Positions 46,039 through 57,447 of a DNA stretch of 64,000 bases are shown here, piece by piece. Positions within the stretch are counted from its first letter, which is position 1; each line of letters starts with the position of its first letter. Origin of the DNA: Anaeramoeba flamelloides (Eukaryota; Metamonada; Anaeramoebidae); NCBI GenBank assembly GCA_027625915.1, contig JANTQA010000026.1, forward strand, positions 8,494,001 through 8,558,000, written 5' to 3'. The notes beneath the pieces were generated by a model. That model saw only the letters and a program-made list of their open reading frames with translations. It made no database searches and was not told the origin of the DNA. A program made the position numbers and the translations under genes.

Positions 46039-47098
46039 TTAATTTTCAATCAAACCTAAAATTCCTGTTTTGGTTTGTTTATCTTTTGGTCTATAATACC
46101 AAGGAATAATTTCACCTTTCCTTCTTTTATGAAAGCCATATCCAATGCCAGCAATGGATCCCATACCTGCGCCAATTGCACACTTCCTGAAGGATTTGGA
46201 AGGAAGATTCCAGATCAAGCCAACTGTTGATCCTGATGCGGCATAGCCGGCCATGTCCTTTTGTTGTCTGAATAACATTGATCCTGTATTAACCAAGTAA
46301 AATAAAGAAGTTAAGCCTGCTGCTGTGCTTCCTACATTATTGCCGACTCTCATCGTCGAATTTAAAACGTTGTTAAGGCGGATCTGATCAGTCATGTTTG
46401 ATGTTTTGAAAAAGGATGTAACCGCTCCAATGCCCCCGCCAAAAACAGAGCCAAGTAAAAAACTCCATCCGATTCCAGTAAGCGATTCCTCTAACACCTC
46501 CATCAAGGGGTTTTCTGGTAATGCGATCCTGAAGGCATTTTGCTGTTGTGAAAATTGCTATAATTGTCGTATTTTTTAAGATTTATTTTAACAGAGATTA
46601 TTACGTTATTGAATTGACAGACAAAGAAAAGCTGTTTCCAAATTTATAAAATTCTTTTGTGATTTCCAATAAGGACAAAAGCCAACAAGAACGTGAAAAA
46701 GAAAAAGAAAAAAAATAAAAAAGCAAAAAACAAGTTTGATCTTTTCGAACGTTGGTTTTAAATTTCAATTCATTAATTTTTTTTTTTGTTTTTTCTTGTT
46801 ATCTTGGCCTTATCCATTTTATTTTTTTAGTCAATCAAAATGAAACCTTTTGGAAGATCAGTTAATCCAAGTTGAAACCAAAAAAACAAATAAATTAATT
46901 ATTTGCTTAACAATTAAAAAAAAAAAAAGTTTATGTTTTTTTGTGATGTAAGTGAAGAAAAAGAGAGCTATTTACATGTTCATTAGTTTGTGGCTGAAAA
47001 TTAAAATAATCTTTAAACGTTTTTGAAGGAGTTTCTGTTGTAGTTTCTTGAGATTTTTTAGATTTAAAGGCTGAGCTTAATTTGGAAAATGCAAACAT
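46039..47098 (-). CDS. Tim17/Tim22/Tim23-family protein, two exons
   Basis: Exon 1 (47098-46976) starts MFAFSKLSSAFK and ends TNEH/GTAAAT. Exon 2 (46557-46039) follows AATTATAG and continues QFSQQQNAFRIALPENPLME; the junction is phase 0 and the product is about 213 residues, near the usual Tim23 length. Exon 2 contains four glycine-rich hydrophobic segments (GIGWSFLLGSVFGGGIGAV; GNNVGSTAAGLTSLFYLV; AGYAASGSTVGLIW; GAGMGSIAGIGYGF). It also has the PRAT core Arg-x3-Asp-x6-Ser-Gly-x3-Gly (RQQKDMAGYAASGSTVG). These proteins form the protein-import channel of the inner membrane of mitochondria and related organelles. The polar N-terminal extension resembles the intermembrane-space part of Tim23, but Tim17 or Tim22 cannot be excluded. 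Confidence 0.82.
46558..46975 (-). other. Intron of the Tim17/22/23-like gene (418 bp)
   Basis: Donor CAT/GTAAAT and acceptor TTATAG/CAA, phase 0. It has no recognisable repeat content, in contrast to the BEACH introns. Confidence 0.75.
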
Positions 47099-49205
47099 GA
47101 TTTTGTTTTTATTGCAAAAATGTAAAAAAATGTTTTTTTATCAATCGAGCACAATCAGTATAATATAGACTGATTTAGTTGTGTTAAAACATATAAACAC
47201 ATTCCTTGAGTACGTTGGGTTTCAAAAAGAAGAAACTGAGAAATTCATGAAATCCCTAAAAATTGTTAGTTCGATTTGTTTGTTGAGAAACCTTTGCTTT
47301 CTAATAATTTCTCTATGGTAATATATTTCAATGATCAACTCTTTGTTTAAAGTCTATTAGTATTTAAGGTTTACAATCCCTGAATTTTGAAAAAAGATTA
47401 TCTATGGTAGGTGAGGCAACATGCAATTTTATTTGGTTCTGAAGATGATTAATCTTCGAATTAATATTATTTTAATAGGAGTTTAAAAAATGAATTTTTT
47501 TATATTTAAATATTTGTTGTATTTTCTTTTGGTTGTATTTCAATTTTAGAATTATATTTGCTTATTTATATATGTCTCTAGTTAAAATTTATGAAAAAAA
47601 AATTTTTTCTCGAATTTATCTTATAACTATGAAGAATTTAAATTGTTTGACAGAATATTCTATTCTTATAGTTAGTGAATATTAAATGAAATAAAAAGTC
47701 CCCTATTAGAAAGAAAACATGTTGTAAAAAAAGTAATTTTCAATTTATCAGATATTTCAGGACAGGCTTTAATCTGTTATAACGAATGACTACAATACAT
47801 TTTTCTTAACACACACACACACACATATATTATTGTCTTAACTTTAAAATTTCAATAAATTTAATAAATATTTGTGTTTAAAATAGCTGATTATTTTTTT
47901 TTTAGTAGATCTTCAAGGATTCAATATTTGATGTTTTTCTTTTGTATTCTTACAATAAGATTAAAGTTATAAGGTTATTTGTTGATAAAGACTCCCAGAA
48001 ATAACTGAATCTGAGATTTCTAAAAATATAAAAAATTTTTTTTTATATTTTTTCATATTAAATTATGATCCAAAAATCTAAACAAAAAAGGATCCAGATC
48101 TTTTTATTGAAAATTTAAAAAAGGGAAAAAATGGACTCTTTAGAAAATAAACTTATTTCTCAAAAGGAGATAAATGAAGTTAAATATCGTTTAATTGTAT
48201 CCTTCTGTCAATAATTACTGTATTACCCTTGGGAAAAAATAATAAATAAGAGTTACTTGTCCCTTAAATTATTTTTATTTCAGAAACATCATTTAATTGA
48301 AATAAATTCAAGATTTTTCAACAAACATTTTTATTTGTCAGGAATTTGATCATTTTGTCTTTTAAAGCCCTTCTATGAGTATAAAAGTTGATAGTGGATC
48401 TACCAAAAAACATTTGTTGTCATTTTATTCAAAAAAATTTTCTTTGTGTTTTTTTATGATGAGGTTTCTGTGTTATAAAAAAAATGAAATATTTCTTACT
48501 GAGTTTGATTTATTGAGTTTAGAGCCAGTTTGTAAAAGAAGAACAAATTAATTGTTTTTTTTCCGAATAAACAGCAAAATTGTGGATAGAAAAAGAGTAA
48601 ACTTTTTACAAGTCTATATTTTCATTTTTTCCATTTTTCAGTTGGTTGTAAAACAATTAAAATACAAAGAAGAAATTGTTTTTGAGTCAATGAAGCTCAA
48701 GATCTAGATCAAAAATCCCTCAACAAGAAGAGTGATAAGAACTCGTTGAAAAAATTACACTGGAAAGGGAATTAGAAAATAAAAAAGAAAGAGAAGAATA
48801 ATTAACCAAAAAAAGTTTAAAAAGTATGGGAAAAGACCAAAAGAATCGCTTTCAGCAATGAAAGTGCAGATCGTTTTCACACTCTCAAAAAAAAACTCAA
48901 AAAACAACACTCAATTTCTCCAGATCGTTCTCGAAAACTTTGAAAAAATGAAAAGAAAAAGAAAAAACAAAATTTTATTTATTTACAATGGATCGAATAA
49001 ATTTCATTTATAAGAAAAAAAAATGAAAAATAAAAGAGAATAAAATGCATTTTTATACAAAATAGAGCGAACAAATGATGAAGAAAAAAGGAGAAAGTGG
49101 ATGACAAAGAAAGAGAAGAGAATTGGGATATTGACAACTGGCAACTTGAATTAGGCAACACTGGATCTTGAATTGGGATATTGAATTGTAAATTTGAATT
49201 AGGCA
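47099..49205. other. AT-rich spacer with CA/TA microsatellite
   Basis: No gene recognised. An (AC)n run at about 47809-47824 passes into TATATAT. 48780-48840 has short charged frames on the + strand that do not extend. The stretch 49110-49210 repeats TTGGCAACT- and GAATTAGGCAAC-like words before the TTAGG array. Confidence 0.3.
47809..47824. repeat. (AC)n microsatellite
   Basis: Directly visible dinucleotide run followed by TATATAT. Confidence 0.9.
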
Positions 49206-49211
49206 ACTTGT

Positions 49212-49245
49212 TTAGGTTAGGTTAGGTTAGGTTAGGTTAGGTTAG
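49212..49245 (+). repeat. Interstitial (TTAGG)n array, nearly seven copies
   Basis: 34 bases of uninterrupted TTAGG units are flanked by ATAACTTTTGGCAAC on the right and GGCAACTTG on the left. TTAGG is the telomeric repeat of arthropods. The telomere repeat of this organism is unknown to me, so this may be a degenerate internal telomere-like site or a simple microsatellite. Confidence 0.9.
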
Positions 49246-49823
49246 ATAACTTTTGGCAACTTTGACAACTAGATCTGTCAACTGACAACTTTTAACTAGT
49301 GGTTGACTTTGGATATTTGATTTTGTTATTTTTTATTCAATTCTCCTTTTAAAAAAAAAGGAGAATACTTTTTGTGTTTTTTTTTTCTTGGTTAGTTGTT
49401 TGTTATTTTTTATTTTTTTTTTAAAAAAACAAAAAGCAAAATAAAAATTAAAAAAAAATTTTTTTGAGAAATGAAAAAAAATGAAAAAAGGTATGGATCT
49501 ACTTTTCGAAGTACTCATAGAAGGGCTTTAAAAAAATAATATTGAATCCATTTTTTGATATTTTTCCTATTTTTCGAGTTTTTGTTTTAATAATTCACAA
49601 ATTGAACATTTAATGAATAGAAGCGAAACTTTTCGAAGAATTCAAGTCAGTTTATTATTTTATTTTGATTCCATCAAACAAGCCTAATTTTAACCTCTTT
49701 TTTTTTCCATTATTTTCTGAACTAATTTATGATTCTTTTTCCCAATTTGTAATAAATGGACAAACAAAACAATAAAAGAATAATCCAAGTTCACTTTCAA
49801 AACAAAGTATCCAAAGTTTAACT

Positions 49824-50432
49824 ATGAAAATTGATCCTTTTTTAAAAATTGATCCAAAAGTCGAAGAAGTAAGTATTTTTTATGGAATTTTTTTTTTTTT
49901 TTTGTTTGTTTTTCTCCCAAAAATTGATTGGAAAAAATAATCAAATCTCAAGACAAACACCTAAACGAACAAACCAAATTAAAAAACTTGTCAAACACCC
50001 AAATCATAAAACAACAATTGTTCGTTCTTTTTCACCCAACCAGATCCTTCTCAAAATTGCTGATGAATTTATTTTAGATGTAACAAATTCATCCTGTAAA
50101 TTGGCCAAACATAGAGGATCAGACACACTTGAAGTCAAAGACATAAATCTTCATTTAGGTAATTTGTTTACATACCATTTTTTCTCAGCCTTATCAAAAG
50201 CGATCAAATACAAAAAAAAAAAACATTAACGGAATATTTTTAATTCAGCTTTTTTTCTTTTTTTTTTCTTCTTTTTTATTTTTCGTTCTTTTTCTTAATT
50301 ATACCTTTAGAACAAGATGGTGGAATGAAAATTCCTGGTTTTGAGTCAACTACCAAAGAATTATTAAAACAGTCAAGTAAATTACATCAAGAAAAGATGA
50401 ATCAAATGGAAATGAACAAAAACAAAAAATAA
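49824..50432 (+). CDS. TAF12-like TFIID/SAGA histone-fold subunit, three exons
   Basis: Exons 49824-49868, 50044-50158 and 50311-50432 join in phase to a product of about 93 residues. Exon 1 is [15 protein letters not shown] (GAA/GTAAGT). Exon 2 starts [18 protein letters not shown] after a strong TTTTTCACCCAACCAG acceptor. Exon 2 ends CATTTAG/GTAATT, and exon 3 resumes after ACCTTTAG to give [15 protein letters not shown]. The text matches the TAF12 histone fold: IAD-FI at helix 1, [14 protein letters not shown] for helix 2/loop, and IPGF after helix 3. TAF12 pairs with TAF4 in TFIID and with ADA1 in SAGA. The protein is reduced to little more than the fold, since most TAF12s have a long N-terminal extension. 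Stop TAA. Confidence 0.88.
49869..50043 (+). other. TAF12 intron 1 (175 bp)
   Basis: GTAAGT to CCAACCAG, phase 0. An open frame runs through its 3' part ([16 protein letters not shown]), so intron retention would not stop translation immediately, but TAF12 similarity begins only after the acceptor. Confidence 0.75.
50159..50310 (+). other. TAF12 intron 2 (152 bp)
   Basis: GTAATT to ACCTTTAG, splitting the Glu codon of HLE. T-rich throughout. Confidence 0.8.
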
Positions 50433-51160
50433 AAAATCTTGCCAAGCAACTCATTTAAAAACAAAAAAAGAAAAAATTGTTTTTGATCGCATTCTTTTTA
50501 TAATTACTTCTTTTTTGATTGAAAAGAAAAGAATACACTTTTAAAAATCGTTTCTTTGAGATCATTTTTGAATAAAAATATCATTAAAAATAATTTTATT
50601 AATTGTGAAAATTTGTCATTATTGTTGCTGTGAACGGAACATACCCTCCAATGGAAAATAATTTTCTGGAAAAAGGAAAAAAAAATTTTTGTAATTTTTA
50701 TGAGTGTCTAATAACACTCAAAAACTAACCAACCGATGGTGTACGATCGATCTCAAAAAATCAATAATGAAAAAAGAGTACATTTTTAGAAAAAAGTGAA
50801 CAAGAGAGACACCAAATTTCCAACTTGAATGGTTTCAAATTATTATTTCGAAAACAACTCGGTTAATTTCAAAGCATCTTCTCTTGGGCACTTTTTGAGA
50901 TCTTCAAGATTTTTTTTTGAATTTTTTTTCATTTCTCAAATACATTATTTTTTTCTCAAGAATGTTAGCAAATCCTTACTTTCTTAAATTTTGGGGGTTA
51001 AAAAATAACCATGAATTAGATTAAATTGAATTAAATGATAGTGTACTGAAAGAAAACAAATTTTTTCAAATTGAAGAAATTTAACCATTTGGAAATAGAA
51101 AATAAGAAGAGATTTGATTATTTTTTTAAAATTTGATTTTTTTCGATTGAGAACTCGGTT
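50433..51160. other. Spacer with a relic of a dispersed peptide family
   Basis: About 50735-50805 (+) reads YDRSQKINNEKRVHF, matching VYDRNQKINNENQYFF at 53192-53250. It is probably a non-functional fragment. No intact gene seen. Confidence 0.35.
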
Positions 51161-51162
51161 CA

Positions 51163-51527
51163 CAAGAGTAAATATTGAATGTTGTAAAAAATAGAGTTCT
51201 TACAATTTTAGAGATAAATAATGAGATCCAGACAATTACCCACAATTCATTAATAGTAAAAGAAATCTCACTTTTGATTTTTAAGGTTCAAATTGATTTT
51301 AAATATAAAATTTTTTTTCGTGATTACTAATAATTTGTTTGAAAAATGATTATTTTTTTTTAAAATTAAAAGATTGGTATTTACCAATGATTTTTTGATT
51401 AAAATTATTATTAGTCTATTAAGATGCTCAAAATTTATATTTAAAATAACTTAATTATATGGATCTCATTATTTATCTCTAAAATTGTCAGAACTCTATT
51501 TTTTGCAACATTCAATATTTACTCTTG
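51163..51527. mobile_element. 365-bp MITE with ~75-bp inverted ends
   Basis: The left end CAAGAGTAAATATTGAATG, then AATAGAGTTCT and TTAGAGATAAATAATGAGATC, is repeated as the reverse complement at the right end (about 51455-51527) with only a few changes. Close identity of the two ends suggests a fairly recent insertion. No coding content; the target duplication is unclear. Confidence 0.7.
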
Positions 51528-51849
51528 ATTTTGAAACTTTTTTTTTTTATTATTGAATTTTTTGACAATGTGATTCATATAATTTTTTTATTTTTTTGTT
51601 ATTTGAATATTTTTTCCTTGAAAATTTGATTTTTCAAAATTAGTAATTCTTTTAAACTTTTATTTTGTTATTTGTATTTTTGCTTTTGAAATATAAAGAA
51701 TTTTTTTTTTTTTTTAGTTTTTTGAATTTTTATTAGTGACAATACTCCTTTGAAACTTTTTTTGGATATTTAAATAATGAAGTTGTTTGAGTGAATGTTG
51801 ATTTTTTCTTAATCTTGAATTTTTGAAATTGGTACTCTTTTACCTATTA

Positions 51850-53280
51850 AACTTTTTTTCAGTCAAAGTAGCCCAGCATTTTTTTAAAATATCAAATATT
51901 TTTTATAATTCACCTTTGAAGAGCAAATAATAAATGAGTAGTATAATAAAAATCAAAGAATAGTTGATATCCACCTGAAATAGAACTAATAAATCAATAG
52001 ATTTTCATAAAAAATTTTCAAAACTCAAATTCTTAGTTACAACATTGAGAAAAACTATAAGTTTCATTTTGATCTCCTATAAAAGATCAAATGAATTAAC
52101 CATAGAAATCAAAATAATTTCTCGAAAATCATTTTTATTTTATCAATAAGATTAGAATAACACTTTTTTACCAAGTTACTTGAGATCTTGTTTATTAAAA
52201 AAACATTTAAATGAATTAGATGTAAAAAAAAAAAAATGTACAAAAAAAATTAAAAAAAAAATAAAATAAATAAATTTGAAATTTGAAATTTCCAAAAATA
52301 ATTTTTTCTTCGAATATCCATTTAAAAGTTTTAAACATATTTAATAAATCCGAATCACTGCTGGGCCACTTTTTGTGAAAAATAATTAATTTTTGTTTAT
52401 TGAATTTTTTGCTAATGAGATACAAAAAAAAACAATTTTTATCTTATTTGAATTTTGTCAATCAAAAAAATTACAAAGTTACAAGAACATTTTTTATTTC
52501 AAGTCGACAAACGAGGAGAGAGTAAATCCACTGTATGTTTCAAGAACCTTGATATTAAATTTAGGGGTTGTAGACTAAAATAAAAATCAATTTCGAAGTC
52601 CAACATTTTTTTGAACTTTTTTATAAGTGACTAATAAATTTTATTTCTGTCAAACTAAAAAAAATTTTCAAAATTTCAATTATTTGGGATAATTGATCTT
52701 TGAAGATGAAAAAAGAAATAATTTGAATAATATACGTCAAAGAATAGTTGATATTATGTCCAAAGTTGTTCTAAAAAATTAAACTATTGATTTTGTTGAA
52801 AATTGAAAAACCCAAATTTCTCGAGAAAATATTATTAAAAACAAGAATTTTCATTTTGATCTTCAATTGAAAATATAAAAAAAATTGCAATAAAAATTAC
52901 TATTATTTTTTTATATTCATTAAATCTCTTTTAATAAACTGTAAATTGTACGTTTTTTATTAATGAATATCGATCTTGTAATAGAAAAAAAAAGGAAAAA
53001 AAAGGTATAAACCAAAAAGAAAAAAAAAATTATACAAAAAACAAAAAATGATTTCAATTTTGAAATTTCAACATTATAAATTTTTCTTCTCATATCCTTT
53101 TAATCGCTTTAAATATTTAACTTCATCATATAAAACTTCACTCTTACAACTGGGAAATTATTTACGAATAAAAAAAACTAATCACTTTCTAGTATATGAT
53201 CGAAATCAAAAAATTAATAATGAAAATCAATATTTTTTTCAAAAAAAAGTTCGGGTAGTGTTATTTATTAGCATTTAGGT
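51850..53280. repeat. Tandemly duplicated ~450-bp segment with peptide-family relics
   Basis: 51900-52340 and 52670-53110 share the same order of words: AAAGAATAGTTGATAT, then TTTTCATTTTGATCT, then TTCTTC(G/T)(A/C)ATATCC followed by TTTAA. The second unit leads into a 76-codon + frame (53048-53278) with YPFNRFKYLTSSYKTSLLQ and VYDRNQKINNENQYFF. Parts recur at 50735 and 30735, so this is a multi-copy sequence, perhaps exons of a dispersed gene family. The function is unknown. Confidence 0.45.
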
Positions 53281-56200
53281 ATTGGTATACAGTCAGTTCC
53301 ACTTTTAAGGTACAAAATTCAACAAAATTTAAGGCAAATAAAAATTCCAAATTAAGGCACAAAATTCAGATTCTAGTAAAATAAATTGTGTTAAAAAAAA
53401 AATTCGAAATTTTGTAGCTTAATTTGAGATTTTTATATGTCTTAAATTTCGTTGAAAGTTTAGCCTTAACTTTGAAACTGACTGTGGGTATTTATTGTGA
53501 ATATAAACTCCATTTTACTCAAAGTACCAAGCCAAAAATGAAAAAGGTACTTATTTTTAAGAATAAACTAAACTAAGATTGATCAGAAATATGAGAAATA
53601 ATAAACTTTGAATTAGAGTAGATAATCATTAAAGGAAAGCCTAAACAAACCATAAATTAAAAAAAAATAAAATGTTAAAAAATTTTGTGCACTTTTCATT
53701 GGGGTGTCTTGTGTAAAAATTTCTCAATTTCTTTAGGAAATGAAAGTTTTTGACAATAAGATTTTTGAAATTTAAATGTATGAATTTTGAAAGAAAATAA
53801 AAAGTCTAACTTTTCTTAATGTTAATTTCAAGTTTCAAACAATTTTTTTTCAAATTTATTTTAAAAAGAAAAAAAAAAATAAAAAAGAAAAGTAAAAAGC
53901 AAAATTCAAAAAAAAATATTTTACAAAATGAGAAAAAATAATTTTGATCTAAAAGTTGAAATTTTAGTTTAAGTAGAATAATGAATTAAAATCATAGAAT
54001 GTATTCCTTTTTTTCAAAAAAACTTGGTACCTTTTATTGAAAAAGTTTTGTACTGGTAGTTTTGAAATGTCGATCCTATGAGGTTTTTGTATCTTTATTG
54101 TTATTTTTTTCTATTTTTCCATTTTCCAACTGGGTTACTTAATGTACTATTACAATTTAATGCTTTTCGCAGATTTTAATATTATATCTTAACATTTATA
54201 AATGTTTTAAAAGAATATTAATTAAATAAAAGCCAAAATATTGGCAAATTTGTGAATTTTAACAATTTTGAAAGAAATCATTATAGTTCAAAAAAAAACT
54301 TTACTAAATTCTCAAAAAAGAAAGTTAGTTCAAAATATTTTTTTTTTTTTGATATTGATTTTACGTTTATCTAAATTGTTATCAATTATATTTTTATACT
54401 TGAAGTGAACGAAATTGTTATTTTAAATAATTTAAATAGTTCTTTTTTATTGAAAAATTGATTTTCGAAAAGTTTTAACTAATATTGTCAAATTTAATTT
54501 TTAAATAAAAAGGTTTTAGAACAAATAGAAATTTTGACAAGAATCCTTTGTTAATTTTCTATTAAGTTGTAAAATGTGTTTTTAATTATGAAAGTAATAT
54601 GTTACCACATAAAATATGAATCTACCTTAACGGAAAGAATCGAACAAAATATCATCTTTGGAATATAAAGAATTATAGAACAGACATAAATAAAAATAAA
54701 TTGAATTAAATTGGTATTCTAGATAAAGAAATTGGTATATTCGAATTTATATAAATATAAGGCTATGATAATATAAAAGAAGAAAACATCCATTTTTTAC
54801 AGACTTTTTTAATTTATAATTATTAAAATTCATTTCAATCTTTTTTTTTATTGGTATTGAAGAGTTGGAAAATGAAAAAAACAAGAAAAGTTGTTAAAAA
54901 AATTTGGAAATAATCTACAGAGTATAAAAATGGAAATGGTTTAAGTTTGATTTCGAATGATCTAGATATATGAATTAAGAAAGAATGTTATTGGGTTGAT
55001 ACTTGGAAAAAAAGAGAAAATATAGAAAATAACAATCCCAACAAAATACCCAGATTAATTGCGGATTTATCTTTAAAATGAGACTTGAAATAAAAAAAGT
55101 TTGACTTGTAAAGAATTATGAATAAAATGTAAAAATTTTTTCCCAATTCACCATGTTCAAAGGTTTTTATTGGTTTTGTATTTTTTTTTCTTTACATTTT
55201 ACAAAACGAGATTTCTCATTTCAAATAAAAGTGTACATCAAATATTAAAATATTGAATTTTAATTTTTATTGTTTTGTTTTAATGGGTTTTAAAGATTCA
55301 GTTGGGTGATTGTTATGTTTTAAAGAGTTTCTTATTTTTTAGAATGATACTACAATTAATTTAATTCGATTATGATTAATTCTTGAAAATTTCTTTGTCT
55401 TTTATCTGAAAAAGAGTTTATATGAATTGTTTTTTACAATAAATATTTTAGAAAAACAATCTTTTTTTGAGCAATTTCAAACTCTTTTTTATCAAAGATC
55501 CATTTTTATTCAAGAAATAGAATAAATTATATAATTGTAATTCATTATTCTTCTCATGCAAAATAAATTTTCAATTTTTAGATCAAAATCATTTTTTCTC
55601 ATTTTGTATTATAATTTTGATATTTTTTTTGTATTATTTTTTTTTTCTCTTCTTAATTATTTTTTTTTTTAAAAATTAACTTTAAAAAAAAAATGTTTAA
55701 AATCCAAAATAACATTAAGAAAAGTGAGTATTTGTATGTTTTTTTTAAAATGAATACATTTACAATTAAAAAAATATTATTGTAAACAATTTTAATTCCC
55801 TTAAGAGATTGGGAATTTTCTAAAAGAGGTTACATTGAATAGGGCACAAAATTTTTGAACATATTTTGTTTTTTTGGAATTTATGCTTTGTTCATGTTTT
55901 TCTTTTATGATTATCAACACTAAAGCAAAGTTTATTATTTCTTGTATTTCAAAACAATCTTAGTTTAGTTGATTCTTAAAAAAAAAAAAAAAATAAAGGG
56001 TGAATTTTTCATTTTTGGCTGGGCTCCTTTGAGTAAAAGGGGGTTTATTTACTAATATTTCAAATATTTTTTATTTTCAATTTTTTTTTATTATTATGTT
56101 TTCTTTATAACCTTGAGTTATCTGAGCAAAAGAGCTTTGATCGAAATTTCTTAGAAAATAATATTTCATTTCTCAATTTAAAAAAGTTTATTCTGCCAAA

Positions 56201-56370
56201 AATATGCTACTTTTACAAGATTATCAATGCATGTAAACTACTTTTTGTATATTAACAGTGTATATAGTGGAGTATAGAGTCATAAAGTATATAAAAGGTT
56301 CAACTTTATTTATATTTGAAAATACCACAATCAATGAATTACAATTTAAAATGCTTTAATTTTTTTAAAG
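53281..56370. other. Long AT-rich spacer, nothing recognised
   Basis: No frame with protein-like composition, no RNA gene and no clear repeat pair was seen. It is mostly homopolymer-rich A/T sequence. Confidence 0.35.
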
Positions 56371-56379
56371 TATTCAAAA

Positions 56380-57005
56380 CTGGGATTTTTTAATGTCTTT
56401 AAATAGCTTGTTAGTTATCACACTTGGGGAAAATAATGTATCATTTTTTTCAAAAAATTCAAAATTTTTCAGATAGCTAAAACGTTTCAAAAAATCACAA
56501 TAATACAATTTTTTTTAAATTTGAAAATTTTGATTTTTGTAAAATCTGAAAATCATTTTTTTCATCTTTTATTTTTTTGTTTTCATATTATTTTTTGAAT
56601 TATCTAACCTCTTTGATTGTTCTGTTCAATTATTTTTTCGAACAGTTGATATTATGTTAAAGTTGAGTTGTTCAAAATATAAGAACTTAAATAATATTAG
56701 TTGGTAGTATCTAAGCATACGATCGATCAATAATTTTTGATAGAATTTTAAAAAAATTTACCAAATATATATTTTTGTTTTGATCTCTCTCTATTTTTTT
56801 CCACACTTTGGTTTATGAGTTTGGTACTTATTTATTTTTTCATTTGTGAGTATTGTAATTTATTTACAATTGGTAATATTTTTAATTAGTGAGTGGTTCT
56901 CAGTTTTTTATTTCTTCTAGAATTTAATTTATGATTTTTTTTTTCACAAATTTAAATATTGGTGTGTTGATGATTTTATCTTGGTGTTTATTCAAATTTT
57001 CCAAG
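56380..57005. repeat. Dispersed copy of the interior of the 6953-8660 foldback
   Basis: It aligns in the same orientation with 7381-7990. Shared words include GAAAATCATTTTTTTCATCTT, AAAGTTGAGTT, AGTTG(G/T)TAGTATCTAA, TAGAATT and ATTGGTGT. It lacks the arms of the foldback, so it is either a solo interior or a member with decayed ends. Confidence 0.55.
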
Positions 57006-57347
57006 CTTTTTCCAGTGTTATTAGGATAATTATTTGTTATTACATTGTTTTTGGAAATAATTATATATAGAATACAATAAAATTCAATGAAAGATATTTA
57101 TATAAAATATATTTTAGTATTAATGCTTAGCAGAGTATTTGTTATTATTTGAATTCATTTTTCATTTGATATATGTTTGAATTTAGATTGAGGTATTATT
57201 ATTGATCGTTATTGTTTGATTATAGAGTTTATTTTATGAATATTATTGATCTAGTTTTTCAAGTGAAAAGTTGGTTAAAAAAAAAAAAAAAATTCTGAAC
57301 TTTTTATGATTTATTTCAATACTTAAAATAGACCACTTTTACATCTT

Positions 57348-57432
57348 CTCATCATAGCTCAGTTGGTAGAGCGGTTGACTGTAGTGGAATCATTGAAATC
57401 AATAGGTCACCTGTTCGAATCAGGTTGATGAG
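57348..57432 (+). tRNA. tRNA-Tyr (anticodon GUA) with a ~13-nt intron
   Basis: A full cloverleaf can be drawn. Acceptor stem CTCATCA/TGATGAG; D arm GCTC-AGTTGGTA-GAGC; anticodon stem GTTGA/TCAAT (one G-U) with GTA at 57381-57383; variable loop AGGTC; T arm ACCTG-TTCGAAT-CAGGT. The 13 extra bases sit at about 57385-57397, one base 3' of the anticodon, the canonical position of the intron that eukaryotic tRNA-Tyr carries. The C1-G72 pair is the eukaryotic/archaeal tRNA-Tyr identity pair. A box TAGCTCAGTTGG and B box TTCGAAT are intact. Length without the intron is 72. Confidence 0.95.
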
Positions 57433-57439
57433 AAATTTC

Positions 57440-57447
57440 TTTTTTTT
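57440..57447 (+). terminator. Pol III terminator of tRNA-Tyr
   Basis: A run of eight Ts starts eight bases after the tRNA 3' end, the usual RNA polymerase III stop. Confidence 0.85.

Noticed and set aside
47809-49245. CRISPR-like or satellite array
   Set aside because: The AC run and TTAGG array are simple repeats with no spaced direct repeats, and the genome is eukaryotic.
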